A stretch of DNA of 64,000 nt, from assembly GCA_014281115.1 (NCBI GenBank), contig JACONQ010000014.1, positions 1,550,001 to 1,614,000 of the forward strand, in the 5' to 3' direction. This stretch comes from Laburnicola sp. R22_1 (taxonomy: Eukaryota; Ascomycota; Dothideomycetes; Pleosporales; Didymosphaeriaceae). The notes under the pieces are model-generated. The model saw nothing but the letters and a program-made list of their open reading frames with translations, searched no databases and was not told the DNA's origin. Each line of letters starts with the position of its first letter. Positions within the stretch are counted from its first letter, which is position 1. Of the stretch, positions 1 to 13,534 are shown piece after piece. Both the position numbers and the translations under genes were made by a program.

Positions 1-487
1 TATACAATGGATACCGGATCCCGAAGGGCTCACTCGTCCTCCCCAACGCATGGTACGCCTCACTAGATATCTGAAGCTATGCTGTACTGACGACTGATTG
101 AACAGGTGGTTTACGCACGACCCAGCCGTGTACCCCGATCCCATGAGTTTCAACCCCGACCGCTTCATGAAGACCGCCACACACGAGCCCGAGCGCGACC
201 CCCGCGACTTCATCTTCGGCTTTGGCCGGCGTATCTGTCCCGGGCGTCACGTCGCTGACAACGCACTCTTCATTACCATTGCGCAGGTCCTCGCCGTGTT
301 TGATGTCAAGCCGACGGAGGAAGGCCCGCCCGATGTCAAGTTTGAGTCGGGCATCCTGAGTCATCCTATGCCCTATAAGACTAACATCACCCCGCGGAGT
401 CCGGCGCACAAGGAGCTTATCTTGAAGTCGGAGGAGCAGTACCCTTGGGAGAATACGGATGCGGAGGAGCTGGAGAAGATCAAGTAG
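1..487 (+). CDS. Cytochrome P450, C-terminal part (5' truncated by window)
   Basis: This is the 3' end of a haem-thiolate monooxygenase gene that begins upstream of the window. The reading frame runs 3-52, is interrupted by an intron at 53-105 (GTACGC...ACAG), and continues 106-487, so that the junction reads ...LPNAWWFTHDP. The next exon carries the P450 signature FGFGRRICPGRH, in which the Cys is the axial haem ligand, preceded by the conserved PDPMSFNPDRF stretch. The tail beyond the haem loop has normal length for the family. The sequence resembles fungal P450s annotated as O-methylsterigmatocystin oxidoreductase-like, but this label says little about substrate. Such enzymes act on the ER membrane; the membrane anchor lies outside the window. 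The downstream neighbour VPS52 converges on it, so no gene-cluster partner is visible on this side. Confidence 0.93.
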
Positions 488-1033
488 TAAATGCATAGTT
501 GCGTGGGCTAGGCAGATGTGAATATAGACTGCGGCTGAGCAAATAACTGTTTGAGATGATGCAATCAGTTTTTTCCCAGCGAGCATATTTCGGACAAGGA
601 TGAAACTCGATGCGCATGAGCGGGGCATCGAGCATGGAATAGACTATGCGATAGAAATGAACGGTTTTTCACCATCTAGGTCTTTCACTGCTTCCCTCGT
701 ACCAGATTCAACAATGTGGCCTCAAACATCTCGCGCACCTTTTCCTCCCACCACACTCGCTCGCAAGCTCTTTAAACCCCAGAAAGTAATAACGGAAGAC
801 ATAGCGCGTCGACAATTCTTGTGGCATCGGGGATAAGTTCGACGCACATATACCGACGTTAGTGTCCACATTAGTAGAAGAAATAGAAGAATAGGTCAAT
901 TCTACACTGTAGTACATACTACACTTGCTCAAGTGACGCATCGAGTAATACAATCAATACACGCTCAATTGCTACAAGAAATCGCTGACTAGGCAACCCG
1001 ATCCTCCTCGAGCCCAAATCTACTATAGCGACC
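488..1033. other. Intergenic, convergent 3' ends
   Basis: Between the P450 stop and the VPS52 stop. It holds only 3' flanking sequence as far as I can see; short open frames here (for example one starting at 600) show no recognisable protein features. Confidence 0.6.
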
Positions 1034-3116
1034 TCACTTATCAAAAGCATCCCTCAACTGCTCAAAATGCGCTCGGACATCCTCGCCCAACCGTCCCTCC
1101 ACATCCGTCAATATCGTACATACAAGACTGTAGTTGTTACACAGAAACCTCTCCTTCTTCCTCGCATCGCTTATACTCTTACTCATCCTCGTCAGATACG
1201 CTTCGTATTCTGATCTTAGCCTACCGACTGACACGAAGACAGGCTCATCATCACCCGCTTCGCTAGAAAGCGTAAGAATACCCTCTATCAGATTGGCGAA
1301 CTTCTGTGTGAGATGGGTGGGTGCTGTTGAATTGGCAGATTGCGAGCCTAGCAATGCTGCACCGGTCGAAGGTCGGTTCGGAAGGGAGTTTGTGAGTTTC
1401 TGGAGGGAGGTGCAGTGGAGGTCGAGGACCTGCTGGAAGCGAGGCCATAGTAACATGTTCGTCGCGTTGATGTAGCCTTCCACAGCGGGCACTTTCCGCC
1501 GCTGCAGCTCGAACGCAAAATGCTGGTTGAGTCTGACACACAACAGCATACCGAGAGTGTCCGTCGATGTTTCTACAAGCTGCTTCGTAAGCATTTGACC
1601 AAGGGCAAAGGTGGGCTCGAATATCGCAGCAAAGGTACGTCCGATGGCATGGTACGTCTGGCTGGGCGAGAAGTATGTCGTCAAGAAAGTGTACTCAAAG
1701 CAGGCGTTGTCGATGAGTGCAAGGTTGTAACTTCGGAAAGGTGTCTCTATGTAGTGTGGCGTTTTTTCTTCTTCAGCGAGATGCGCCGGGAGGGCGTTCT
1801 TAGAGGTAGTTTTGAGTGCATCGACGCGACGACCAAGCGAGAAGGCGTCGTAGGATGTTGGAGGGCCGCTTCTAGCTTGCCCTAACAGCGCACCACTCCT
1901 TTTCGATGCAGGGTCTTCACCCAGCACGTCGTATTTATCGAGTGCATGCACTTTCAATTTCTCCAGGCTGGCTTTGTATCTTGTAAAATGATTCAGGTAG
2001 TACCAGCGCATCGTGAAGATGTAGGCTTGACATATCTGAGAAGCGAGCTCTGGTTGATGTTTCGCGAGGAAGGCGTACAGGTCTTTGTACTTGAGGAAGG
2101 CTTGCTGTTGAATGATCTGAGCGTTGATAGAAGGTGAGCGAATAGCCTTGATCTGAGCGACGATGTAATCACGGATTCGTTCGATGGCACGATTGGTGAG
2201 ATCTGTGAGAAGGGGCTTGATGTCTGACAGAGCTTTGAAGTCTGTTTGGGATGTCGACTTGGAGGCGATCGTTTTCGAGCGCTTCTCAAGATCTGACAGG
2301 GCGCGTAGAAACCCTTCGTCCACGGGTCCTTCGGCGATTTTTCGCACTACGGCTGGCGAGATGCTAATGTCTTCTACGGCAGGACCCAGGATCTTCTCCA
2401 CAACTTTGCGGTTTTCTAGCTTGGTGTTCAGCGCGACCGAGCGGTCCTGCAAAGACTCTATCTCTGCAGATACGGCGCCCAGATCGGCCTGGAAGTTGGT
2501 GAGATACGTTTCCACCGACTTCAATACCTCGTCGCAGGCGATGATTGACTTGTGCAGGTCCTCGAACCGGTCCTTCTCCTTGTCAACTGCGCCCACAATA
2601 AGCAAATACACCCAAAGACGAGGTTGCCAACATACATTCTTCAACTGACTGCGCGCTACATGTATGTATAGGAGAGGACGGCGCTTCGGGCGATTCCGCC
2701 GCTGCAAAGTCCTGCAGACTGAGCCCCCCAAAATCTACACTCGTCTCCAGCTCCTCAGGCCTCTCCGGCAACGCACCGATGCCGTTGGCTTTCATGGCCA
2801 CTGGCTTGCGCGGCGGCCCTCCCAGTATCGACTCCAGCACCTGCATCGGATCGGGCACGTTGAGGGGCACGCTGCCTGGTGGCCGCCTGCGCCCGGAGCC
2901 ATTGGGGATGCTGGCGGTCGCGGGCAGACTGGAGGTCGAGGAGAGCGGTGATATCAGCGAGAGGGACGATGTGCGCGGGTTCAGGCCAGGCCTGCGAGGC
3001 AGCGGGCCCGGCGCTGGGGGGTACGGCCTGCGAGGCGCTGGGGAGTACGAATCGCGGCGCGGTGGAGGCGTGCCCGAGGGCGTCGAGTGGGCGGAGAGCC
3101 TGTCCAGACCCCACAT
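1034..3116 (-). CDS. VPS52: Vps52/Sac2 subunit of the GARP tethering complex
   Basis: The product (677 aa) is the Vps52 subunit of GARP, which tethers endosome-derived vesicles at the trans-Golgi. Coding exons are 3116-2636 and 2586-1034 on the minus strand, with a 49-nt intron (2587-2635) joining ...SVEE to FDKEKDRFEDLH. The first ~150 residues are Pro/Ser/Arg-rich and probably disordered. They are followed by the coiled-coil Vps52 core (YLTNFQADLGAVSAEIESL, then RKVVEKILGPAVEDISISP), and late in the protein the family block LWPRFQQVLDLHC. The ATG at 3116 (MWGLDRLSAHS) is chosen because the open frame further upstream begins only with GTG and fungal orthologues begin with a similar MW-LDRLS sequence. 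It is divergent from eIF5A, sharing a 366-bp promoter region. COG3/Sec34 was considered, but the LWPRFQ block fits Vps52 better. Confidence 0.9.
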
Positions 3117-3482
3117 GCTGCTGGTGGTATGCTGCCGTCCACGGGTCGTCACGGCCGCATGGTGTGGTCGGAATCAAATCAATTTGCGCGTCGAGTGTTC
3201 GCGCCCGCGTGGTGGAGCATTCAGGTTGCCCTTTCCCCTTCGCACGGCCGGCACAAAGACGGCCCGGCGAGCCATGACACTGGAAGGAGCGGCGGCACGC
3301 CCGCGCTAGGCAGGTGCTGGGGCCGCTAGCTCGGTAGCCCCTCAGTGCCCCAAGGTCAAAATCCAGACACTACGCAGACTTCTTCTCTGCCTCTTAATTG
3401 CCTCCCAGCCCACCCCACTAAGCACACCCAGTTCCTCGACAGCCCTCCCCCCCTCCGTCGAATCTTACACTCATTATCCACC
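3117..3482. promoter_or_regulatory. Shared divergent promoter VPS52 / eIF5A
   Basis: A 366-bp divergent intergenic region. The 100 bases before the eIF5A start are pyrimidine-rich (C/T tracts around 3375-3480), as is common in the leaders of strongly expressed fungal genes. No specific factor site is claimed. Confidence 0.5.
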
Positions 3483-4214
3483 ATGGCCGACGACGCGCAG
3501 GTACGTGCTTTTCCCCGTGGGCCCGGTCGTGCGCAGTGATACCCCGCCTTATCCAGGGTCGCCGCCTGAGTCGAGTGCGCGTAGCCGTCTCACCCTCCTC
3601 TGCGCCCGCGCCATCGAGCAAGAGCTGATCGCATCGCCTACAGCATGAGCACACCTTCGAGAGCGCCGATGCCGGTGCCTCGACCACGTACCCCATGCAG
3701 TGCTCTTCATTGAGGAAGAACGGCTTCGTCTGCATCAAGAACCGTCCCTGCAAGATCGTCGAGATGTCCACCTCCAAGACCGGAAAGCACGGCCACGCCA
3801 AGGTCCATCTGGTCGCCATCGACATCTTCACTTCCAAGAAGCTCGAAGAGTTGTGCCCGTCCACCCACAACATGGACGTCCCCAACGTCCGCCGCCAGGA
3901 ATACCAGCTCGTGAGTGTGCCGAGCCCGCCGGTTGTTGGATCAGCGCTAACCCCACCAAGCTCGACGTTACCGATGACGGTTTCCTCTCCCTCATGTCCG
4001 ATGACGGCTCCACCAAGGACGACGTCAAGGTCCCGGAGGGTGAGGTGGGCGACAAGATCACTAAGCTCTTCACCGAGGAAGGCAAGGACACCAGTAAGTG
4101 AAGGCTACTCAGAAGGTCCGGGCGCAAGGTTAACGGCGTGCAGACGTTATCGTTCTTACTGCCATGGGCGAGGAGGCTGCCATTGACGCGAAGGAGGCTC
4201 CCAAGTCCGGTTAA
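3483..4214 (+). CDS. eIF5A: Translation factor eIF5A
   Basis: This encodes the 162-aa hypusine-containing factor that helps the ribosome through difficult peptide bonds and in termination. Exons are 3483-3500, 3644-3910, 3961-4093 and 4144-4214, giving an uninterrupted 489-nt reading frame. The hypusination loop [12 protein letters not shown] is intact, with the modified lysine expected at K54. The N-terminal SH3-like domain is followed by the OB domain ([12 protein letters not shown]). The first coding exon holds only six codons (MADDAQ) and is separated by a 143-nt intron, a layout that can carry transcription or translation signals in fungal housekeeping genes. The next gene, RRN7, lies in tandem 435 bp downstream. 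Confidence 0.97.
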
Positions 4215-4649
4215 ATGACCAGCATTAGTCAAAGGGCTGGCAGAGCAAAAGTTGTGTAGTGGCCGATCGAAAAACAAGTGCCTCCATGCCTCATGGAGCG
4301 GCACCATGTTTGCCTTTCTGCAAAGTTGTCGTTCGCCTTCGCGAGTGGCGACCTACGTTTGTGGATCTTCGGACGGATTTGGTTCTCTTGCATTGCCTTC
4401 ATGTACGGAGAAACGTATCACGAATCTCCTCACTTAGATATACCTAACGGCAATGATAAAAGATGATGATGCTATGTAATCCGCTTTGCAGTTGTCTCGA
4501 TTCGTGAAATTCGACCAAATATGTCCTTGCCGTTTACGGACTAGTGGCAAAAACGACGGGTAGCACTTACCTCGCTACACTCTCACAGCTCTTCAAGTCA
4601 CCGCCGCAACACTTTTGAATGAAGTAATACATACAGTTATTCAATCATC
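4215..4649. other. Intergenic: eIF5A 3' flank and RRN7 promoter
   Basis: The region between two tandem plus-strand genes. I see no gene and no repeat in it. Confidence 0.6.
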
Positions 4650-6359
4650 ATGGTTCTAGGCGCCCGTTGTGGTGTGGAAAATTGCCGCTCGAGGAAGTAT
4701 GAAGAGGGCGAAGATGGGTACCTCTACTGCGAAAATGGACATCGAAAGGGCGTACGTTACATGCGCGCCCGCTTCCATACGCTGGACTAATTGTGCCTAG
4801 GAACTGTTGGCTGGTGAAGATGATGATATGTTCGAGGGGACAAGGTCACGCACACGAAAGAAGGAAGTCAAAGAGGAAGAAGAAAAAGTCTATAAAGGTA
4901 AGACCAAATTTGTGTGGTCAAAACGCTGTGGAATAATTCTATTTATCGCTTGTGTAATCGAATTGAATGGGACTAACATGCTTAAATAGCCTACAGAGGA
5001 GCCAAAGGTGTCGACCTCTACGTTAAGTGCCTTCAGCTGGTCCTTCGACATCAACTGGCATTCTTAATCCACAAGAAAGGTCTGCCGACGGAGCTAGAAA
5101 CAGTGGTCCAAGACCTATGGTCCCTTCGAATTTTAGAACTCGGAGACAAAATCAGGAGCGAGAGTCAAGAGCTCGTTTCATCGCAAGCTTTCAGCACTCA
5201 AGAGAGTGATACTGAGGCCGAGCGTGACCCCTTGGTTCTACACTCACACGAGAAGAAGATCAAAGAGCCACCGACACTTATAGATACCCTCGCACTATGC
5301 TACATGGGCACGACTACGCTTCGGTTACCCGTGACGCCTGGAGACATCTATATATGGACGACGGAGGAGGACATGCCGTATCACAACGCGATTCGACTCA
5401 TTCCACCGTCCATGAAGAGCCGTTTACCACCAACATATCAAAGCGTGATAAACCCGAACGCTCTGCTGAACCTGAGACGCTTCTACACATCGCTTACAAA
5501 TCTCCAACTCGGGTTTGAAAAGAAATACTCAATTCTATGGCCACCCCTAAATGTTCCAGTACTGCTCTTTCGGTACCTAAAGGATCTTGCATTGCCTCTT
5601 GAACTATACGATGCCACGATTCGGCTAGGCGAGAAACTTGGGTATGACTTTGCTCTTCCCCTCGTTCCCGGGTCCAAGTTCAGCATTGCGACAATACCCG
5701 AAGCGCAGCTGATTTCCTGCCTGGTCATATGCGTTAAACTTATTTTTCCTTTCGACGGCACTACTCACCATCCGAGATCTGCATTAGAGCCCGCAGCGAC
5801 TGCAATCGACTGGGGAACATGGTCTCAGCTCATACAGGAAGCAAAAGCTGAAGACCGAGGCGGAAGATTCCGATATACAACTGAGGAGCTTAATAAAGTC
5901 GAAGAGAAGGATGTATTTTCCATGTCTAACGATCAGCTCGATCAGTATCTTGACTTCTACCTCAGCAACTTCCTCAATGAGACGCATCTCCAACCGAACG
6001 ATCCGAGCGATGACTTTCGTAGCGCTCTATACGAGATGTTCCCCGTATCATCAGGGTTCCAAAATCATACGCAGCCGCTATCTGCTGATTTGCTGAACGA
6101 GAACAAACTCGGACTGGTGAGGGGGGTACACGGCAGCACGGAAGAGATAAGAGCGATTCCATATGTTGAAGGTGAAAAGATAACCAGGCCTGGAGGAGAG
6201 TATGTTGAGTACAATATGGACAGCTTGCCGGAACATGCTAAGCAATTCTACGAAGAAGCGGCCAGGGTGGCGGGATTGTCCTTGCAGATGCTAGTCATGT
6301 GTGTGCGGTATATCGAGAGGAAAATTGCGCGCGAGAGAGCTGGAAAGACAGCACCATAA
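4650..6359 (+). CDS. RRN7: RNA polymerase I core factor subunit Rrn7 (TFIIB-like)
   Basis: The 522-aa product resembles Rrn7/TAF1B, the TFIIB-related subunit of the Pol I core factor that recruits polymerase I to rDNA promoters in the nucleolus. Exons are 4650-4751, 4801-4897 and 4990-6359. The first exon encodes an N-terminal zinc ribbon with ligands C7, C12, C27 and H31. It is followed by an acidic/basic linker of the B-reader type and then the N-terminal cyclin-like fold (YRGAKGVDLYVKCLQLVLRHQ). The C-terminal half has a second helical region and ends in a lysine/arginine-rich helix. Start choice: the ATG at 4650 places the zinc ribbon directly at the N-terminus. The three exons join in frame with standard GTACGT and GTAAGA donors. 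Upstream eIF5A and downstream ubiquitin-L40 are also growth genes, but tandem order alone does not imply co-regulation. Confidence 0.88.
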
Positions 6360-6713
6360 TAAAGTATGTGAGATTGACGGCTTGAGCAATTATGCAGAAA
6401 GCGGACATGCGGGATGTATGCTTACCTAGCTAGGTACCTAAGGTAGTTAGATAGTGAACGTTGGCGTCGAACTGTGGCAGACCGCAGCACCGACCAAATA
6501 CAGGAACGAAGTTTAAGTAGGCAGAATGCCAGTATCCACTATATTTCTTTTCGCAGCAGTTACATTGCTGCCAACGGGTGGAGTCTGAATAGGTGAAAGA
6601 CTAAGGCACGTGCTCAACGGTAAGCGAGTGGGCTTATTAAGCGATCGCACTCGATTTTGAACTGCCCGCCTTCCCAACGTCAACCTCAGACAAGATCGAG
6701 CAGCACCGACACC
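6360..6713. promoter_or_regulatory. Upstream region of ubiquitin-L40
   Basis: A 354-bp region between RRN7 and the ubiquitin fusion. It contains a cluster of TAGGTA/ACCTAG-like words near 6423-6452 (imperfect palindromes). No named element is assigned. Confidence 0.4.
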
Positions 6714-8650
<1,937 letters not shown>

Positions 8651-10271
8651 TCAAACGCGGGGCTTCTTCCAGTAGTATTGCTACAAGATGTGAGTATAAA
8701 TTAGTTGACCAGTTCCTCATTGAACTTACCTTGTGCTGCTTCCTCACAGATCGTAGACCGGCACCACGCCTTCCACCACTAACAGTCTCGCGCCGCAACA
8801 TGTCTGTGTCCATCTCAGGAACATAGTAGAACTCGTTCTCAAGAGGCTGACCGGCAGCGTCCTTTCCGGAGCGGGGAATCTCGCCGATGCACGGAATGAC
8901 ATCCATCAAGGCCTTGAGTTCCTGTTTGGTGAGCTGAGGAACGGGTGTAGATGCTCCGCTGCCCTCTGCGCCCTTTTCGGAATTGTTGGATAGGCATGCC
9001 CTCAGCTCAGCGGGAAGGTTGTTGTGGATGGCGGACAACGGCTGCGAATGAATACGAGAGTAGGCGAGCTGGTTGATGACGTGGTTCTTGATTGGTGATT
9101 CCTTGAAACGCAACGAATCGAAAGTTGCAGGCTTCTGCGGCGACGAGGACGCCAAAGCGTGGCGAGGGCGCCGATGAGCTGATGCCGGCTGAACAGGCGT
9201 AGTGGTTGTAAATGATGCGAGGCGCGAGGATAGATTTTCACCGAACGGACCGAATGAATGGACGATCGGGTCATTCTCTTCATCTGCGTCGGAGAAGTCG
9301 TCCTCGTTGAAAGAGGACATGATGCTAGCTTTGGTGGCTAGAGCATCTGCCTCCGGAGTAGAGTCGGCACGCGATTGCGAAGGGCGGATGAAGGTCTCGT
9401 CGGCAGGGGTCGGACTGGTGGGCGTGGGTGTAGCGCTGTTGTTCTCGTCCTGAGCATCCTCGTCTTCGAAGATCTGCACGGGTCCTGCTGACGGAGGTGG
9501 CAGAGCAGGAACAGCAGCGAAGATGGGCTGGCGAATTGGGCTCTGGGATACTGGCGACCGTGGGACGATGGGAGGGCTAGACGCAAGTTGCTGGGCAGTT
9601 GGACGAATAGGAGAGTGGTCATCTTCCGAATCCCATGAGAGCTTTGTTGGCCACGCGATCATGACGCGGGTATCTTGAACATCCAACATGATTTCTGCCT
9701 CCGGATTCTCTGAGATGTACGAGTCGCCCTTGTTAAGCTCGAAGACGCGGCCTTTGCAGTGGATCTTGGCGCCGTTCCATCCTAGACATTCCACCTCGAT
9801 ATAGCCGTTCGGCTCCGCCTCGCTTGGGCAGTAATACATGGCTTGGACGTGAACACGCGATATGAGGCGATTGGCAGACAACTGGTAGTCGGATGAATTG
9901 GAAGACCTGCCCATGCGGACAACTTCACCATTGGCGGGCAACTCGACGGAGGGAACTGCCCCGAGCGGCTGCCGCTCTGTCAACGTGGAGATGGTACGCT
10001 CAAAGGCAGGCCGAGCCTTCTGGGGCGACGAGGAGGCCAGGAAGCCAGTCGACGAGGTCGGCATTGGCGTGGGGTAGTACCTGAGGTCCTGCTTGGGGTA
10101 AGTAGGAGAGTCCTCGGTGAACTTGCGCTTCGCGGACTGCGGACGCGGGAAGGGCGACGACGAGAGCGGTTCGAAAGCGGGGAGCAGCGACGGCTTCCGC
10201 GTCCGCTCGGAGCGCTGCTGCTCGGGCTCCAAGGGCAATTGCGGCGCCCTGGCGTTGGGAGAAGCGTCCAT
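8651..10271 (-). CDS. FHA-domain protein, Tos4/Plm2-like
   Basis: A 523-aa protein with one forkhead-associated (phosphothreonine-binding) domain at about residues 108-207. The hallmark residues are present: GRSSNSSD (121-128) and SRVH (139-141). It is flanked by long disordered Ser/Pro-rich segments. Exon 1 is 10271-8730 and exon 2 is 8680-8651, with a 49-nt intron (8681-8729). Splicing replaces an intron-encoded tail with QYYWKKPRV, which fits the conserved tryptophan/basic ends of this family better. In yeasts, Tos4 and Plm2 are chromatin-bound regulators of G1/S genes and the DNA damage response; assignment to that function is inference from architecture. Only the nuclear FHA class can be stated firmly. 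Confidence 0.8.
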
Positions 10272-12021
10272 GATGCGAGGGGAAGGCGTAGACGCGAAGC
10301 AGGGCAGCGTGTCGTACGTCTATCCGAACGGAGCGTGGGCGTGTACCGTGTGGTGTCGGACAAGCGGCAGACGAGGCGGCTGTCTTGTAGCGAGAGGAAG
10401 AAGACAAAGAGAGGAGGGGCCGGGGGTGGTCAAAGAAACGCGGCCATGAGGTGAGAGGCGGTCACGTCGGAGCGGCCACGCCTGAGGGTAGAATGCGGTC
10501 GCGAAACGCGACTGTGGACTATAACGCGCTATGCAGGCGGCGCTAGGACGCTCACACCCGAGCACAATCTACTCTATTCCTCTATTCCCGCTGGCTTGTG
10601 TTTATGCTGCGTGCTCTACATACGCAGCCTGCAGAAGCCCTGGATTTGTGCATGCTCAGAGACACTGTCTCAATCACGTCGTGCTGCGTCGCTGCCCTTC
10701 CATGCCCTTTGACCGCAATGGCGCTCCTCGGCGAAGAGGGCATAGATGGATCCGCCCGTAAGACCCTGCACGCACGAGCACAAATATTCACGTCAGTCAC
10801 GGCCCTTCACTCGCTCGGCTGCTGCAGTGCCTGTATTGCGGTCCCGTCCCAGCCCCTCCGTCGGCCTTCGCCTGCCCGCATCTATTGGCAGCCCAACTAC
10901 GCGCTCAGCTGCCATCGTGCTCGTAGCAAACAAAAAGCCTGGTTTCGTGTCCGCATCTGCACGTCGAACATGCTATAATTCCGATTCAGCCGGATCGGCA
11001 ACGTGCTACAAACCACCACCCTTCCAATGCTCCGCTAGATTACGCTGCTTCTTCATATGCTTCTCTGCAAATGCCCCAGCAGCTACACACGCAGCACCAA
11101 CAATGCTCAGTCTAAATTCTAAGACCTAGCTGCAAGCCAACACGTTGCAGACGTGCAGTAGTGTCTGACTTTGTGGGACCCGGGAGCTTTACAGGACCGT
11201 CACGCCGCGCAAGAAAAAAATATTCGTGCAGCAACAACCCACTTTGCTCGCGCCGCTGAGCCTTGTGGTGCGCGTTGAGCGAGTGCACGGTGGCCGGGAC
11301 GCCCTCAAGCGAGTAAGAGACGCGTTCAAACCGTGAAGGCGTCGGTTTCGGCGTGAAGCTTTTCTGGGTCAAGCTGCCGAGGTCACGACCATACGAGCAG
11401 ACATCATCACTCAGAGTCTCAGACTTTAAATGTTACCAAGCGGCAACAAGTCTCTGATCTGTATCCATCGCATTCGTCTCGACTGGAACAGTCTGCTCGA
11501 GAGATATATACGCGTCTGCCTGGGAAGGTGATACTTTACCTTCACTGTAAGATCACTGCAGTCAGCACCGAATGACGGCACCAGGCGACGCAACAATTCG
11601 TGAGGCCTTCAGCTAAAACGTTAGAGTATATTTAACCTTTGTATTACTACCTATCCTAGGGTAACACATAGTACTTAGACTTTTGTCCTGTGAGTCTTGC
11701 AAAGGCCTCACGAACCCCCTGGTGACGGAGCTGCTGTGTATAGTAGTCCTGAGGCTTGATTAAAGGGAAGTCGTTGGCCCGGATGACTGCATTGCTGCAG
11801 CGGTTGCCGGCAGTGCATCTTCTGAATCTTGGTGAGTCGCGTGCCGCAACCGTGAACGCGCTAATACGTGTTGGTTGGCCAAAGCTCCTTCTGTATTTCC
11901 CTAATCAGTAATCGCTCCTTCGAACCCCACCATCCCTCGGCCGAAGATTTCTCCGTTCCGACGAAATTTTTGGCCTTCCCGAATTCCATGCGCTGCACTT
12001 TTGCGACCAGACTCCGCAAAC
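10272..12021. other. Intergenic, 1.75 kb between divergent genes
   Basis: The region separates the divergent FHA and Cic1-like genes. It carries a small inverted-repeat element at 11579-11724, described separately. The rest holds no reading frame or RNA that I can support. Confidence 0.55.
11579..11724. mobile_element. 146-bp inverted-repeat element (MITE-like, copy A)
   Basis: The left end starts CACCAGG and soon continues TTCGTGAGGCCTT. The right end is the reverse complement of the same two blocks (AAGGCCTCACGAA ... CCTGGTG). The blocks are separated by about 10 extra bases on the left arm. Both ends are flanked by ACGG (11575-11578 and 11725-11728), a possible 4-bp target duplication. 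The inner part carries the AGTACTATGTGTTACCC-type motif (complement at about 11659-11675) that recurs at 23.7 kb and 39.1 kb. There is no coding capacity. The inverted repeat is directly visible; calling it a transposon derivative is inference. Confidence 0.5.
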
Positions 12022-13264
12022 ATGGCGAAATCGAAAACCCTCGTAGCATCTGAATCGAAGCAGGCGAAGAGCGCAGATGCGCCTCTCACCACGAAAGCTT
12101 CTCATGGCACACCATACCAGCTGGATCCTGCGCAAGTCGAACGGGCGGCGACGGCGCTCGTTGCGCACATGAAGCAGCACGCGCAGGAGAAGGAGGAGAA
12201 GGCCGGCAAGAAGAACCTCGCAGCCGATGAAGATGATGCCATGGATCAGGACGAGGCAATCTTTCTGAACGTTTCCACCAAGAAGCATGTTCACGATACG
12301 AGCCGATTGAAGCCTACGAAACTGTCAGTTTTTCGACGTAGGACTGTTTCCGCAGCAGCTAATAGGATACAGCCCGCTACCACACCCTATACTCGGTGAC
12401 GATGTTCGGATATGCATTTTCACGAAAGACCCGCAACGAGCCTACAAGAACTTGGTCGACTCAGATGCCTTCCCGGAGAACCTGCGCGCAAAGGTCGCGC
12501 GAGTCATTGGCGTCGACAAACTTAAGAGGAAGTGGAAGACATATGAGACCAAGCGCCAGCTGCTCGCCGAATACGATGTGTTCATGGTCGACGAGCGCGT
12601 AGTCAAGATTGTCGTGGATGCTCTGGGTAAAACTTTCTACGGCACAAAGTCGAAGCGACCCATCCCGATCAGACTTACTGCCGGAGCATACATAGACAAG
12701 AACAAGAAGGACGATAAGAAGAAGCAGGAGAACATCGTGGGGACACCGCAGGGCGTGGCTAAGGAGATTCAGAGCGCGCTGAGTGCGACGTATGTCAGCA
12801 TGAGCGCGTCGGCCAACACCTCGATCAAGGTTGGCAAGCTGTCCATGACACCGCAGCAGCTCAAGGAGAACATTGAGGCTGTGGTGGAGAAGCTCATCGA
12901 TAAGCACATTGAGCACAAGTGGCGAAATGTGCGCAGCTTGAACATCAAGGGCCCAACGACAAAAGCTCTCCCGATCTGGCTTTCCGAGGAATTGTGGGTA
13001 GATGACGCGCAGGTTCTGGACGGCGCCCCTACGCTTGCGATTACCGGCGGAAAGAAGAAGGGCGAGAAGAGGAAGAAATGGGAGGAGTGGGAAGAGGAGC
13101 TGCTCGACGAGGAGGATCTTGAAGAGCGGAGACAGAGGAGGAAGGCGAAGAAGCCGAAGAAGGAGCCGAGAGAGAAGAGTCTCAGCTCGATAAGCAAGGA
13201 GAAGCGGAGCAAGCTCAAGCAGGAGGCGCTGCAGTCTGTGCAGACGCCGTTGATTGCGGGCTAA
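12022..13264 (+). CDS. Ribosomal L1-fold biogenesis factor (Cic1/Utp30 family)
   Basis: A 397-aa nucleolar-type protein with a ribosomal L1 fold in the middle and strongly basic/acidic tails. Exons are 12022-12323 and 12373-13264, joined across a 49-nt intron to read TKL-PLPHPILGDDVRICIFTKDPQ. The L1 core includes VIGVDKLKRKWKTYETKRQLL, FMVDERVVKIVVDALGKTFY and VGKLSMTPQQLKENIEAVVEK, which align with RSL1D1/Cic1-type proteins. The C-terminus is a charged helix (KKWEEWEEELLDEEDLEERR) followed by a KKPKKEP-type nuclear/nucleolar signal. Family members act in 60S (Cic1/Nsa3) or 90S (Utp30) pre-ribosomes. I cannot decide between the two paralogue names from sequence alone. Confidence 0.87.
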
Positions 13265-13534
13265 CCTCTCTCACGTGCATGGTCTCATCAGGTGGCGTTT
13301 CGGCGTAAAATGATCGAATAATGTACGAATGAATACCACTGGTCCTTCCATGCTTACTATTGTACAATGTAGCAACAATCAAAGAACCCAGTCTTCATGA
13401 GGTATACATGCTAAGAAGGTGGCCCAGCCTCCTCCAGAACCTTAGTCCAAAAGCAAACGCAAATCCGTTGCTGAAGCTTTCTCAATAATCGTGAGGACTG
13501 GCGCAAAACATATCGATCCCATTCCGAAGCTGCC

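Noticed and set aside
600..836. Small plus-strand frame after the P450
   Set aside because: Located in 3' flank of the P450, no conserved features, random-looking composition.
1034..3116. Interpretation of the minus-strand gene as COG3/Sec34
   Set aside because: The N-terminal half is generic coiled-coil, but the LWPRFQ block and overall layout fit Vps52 better.
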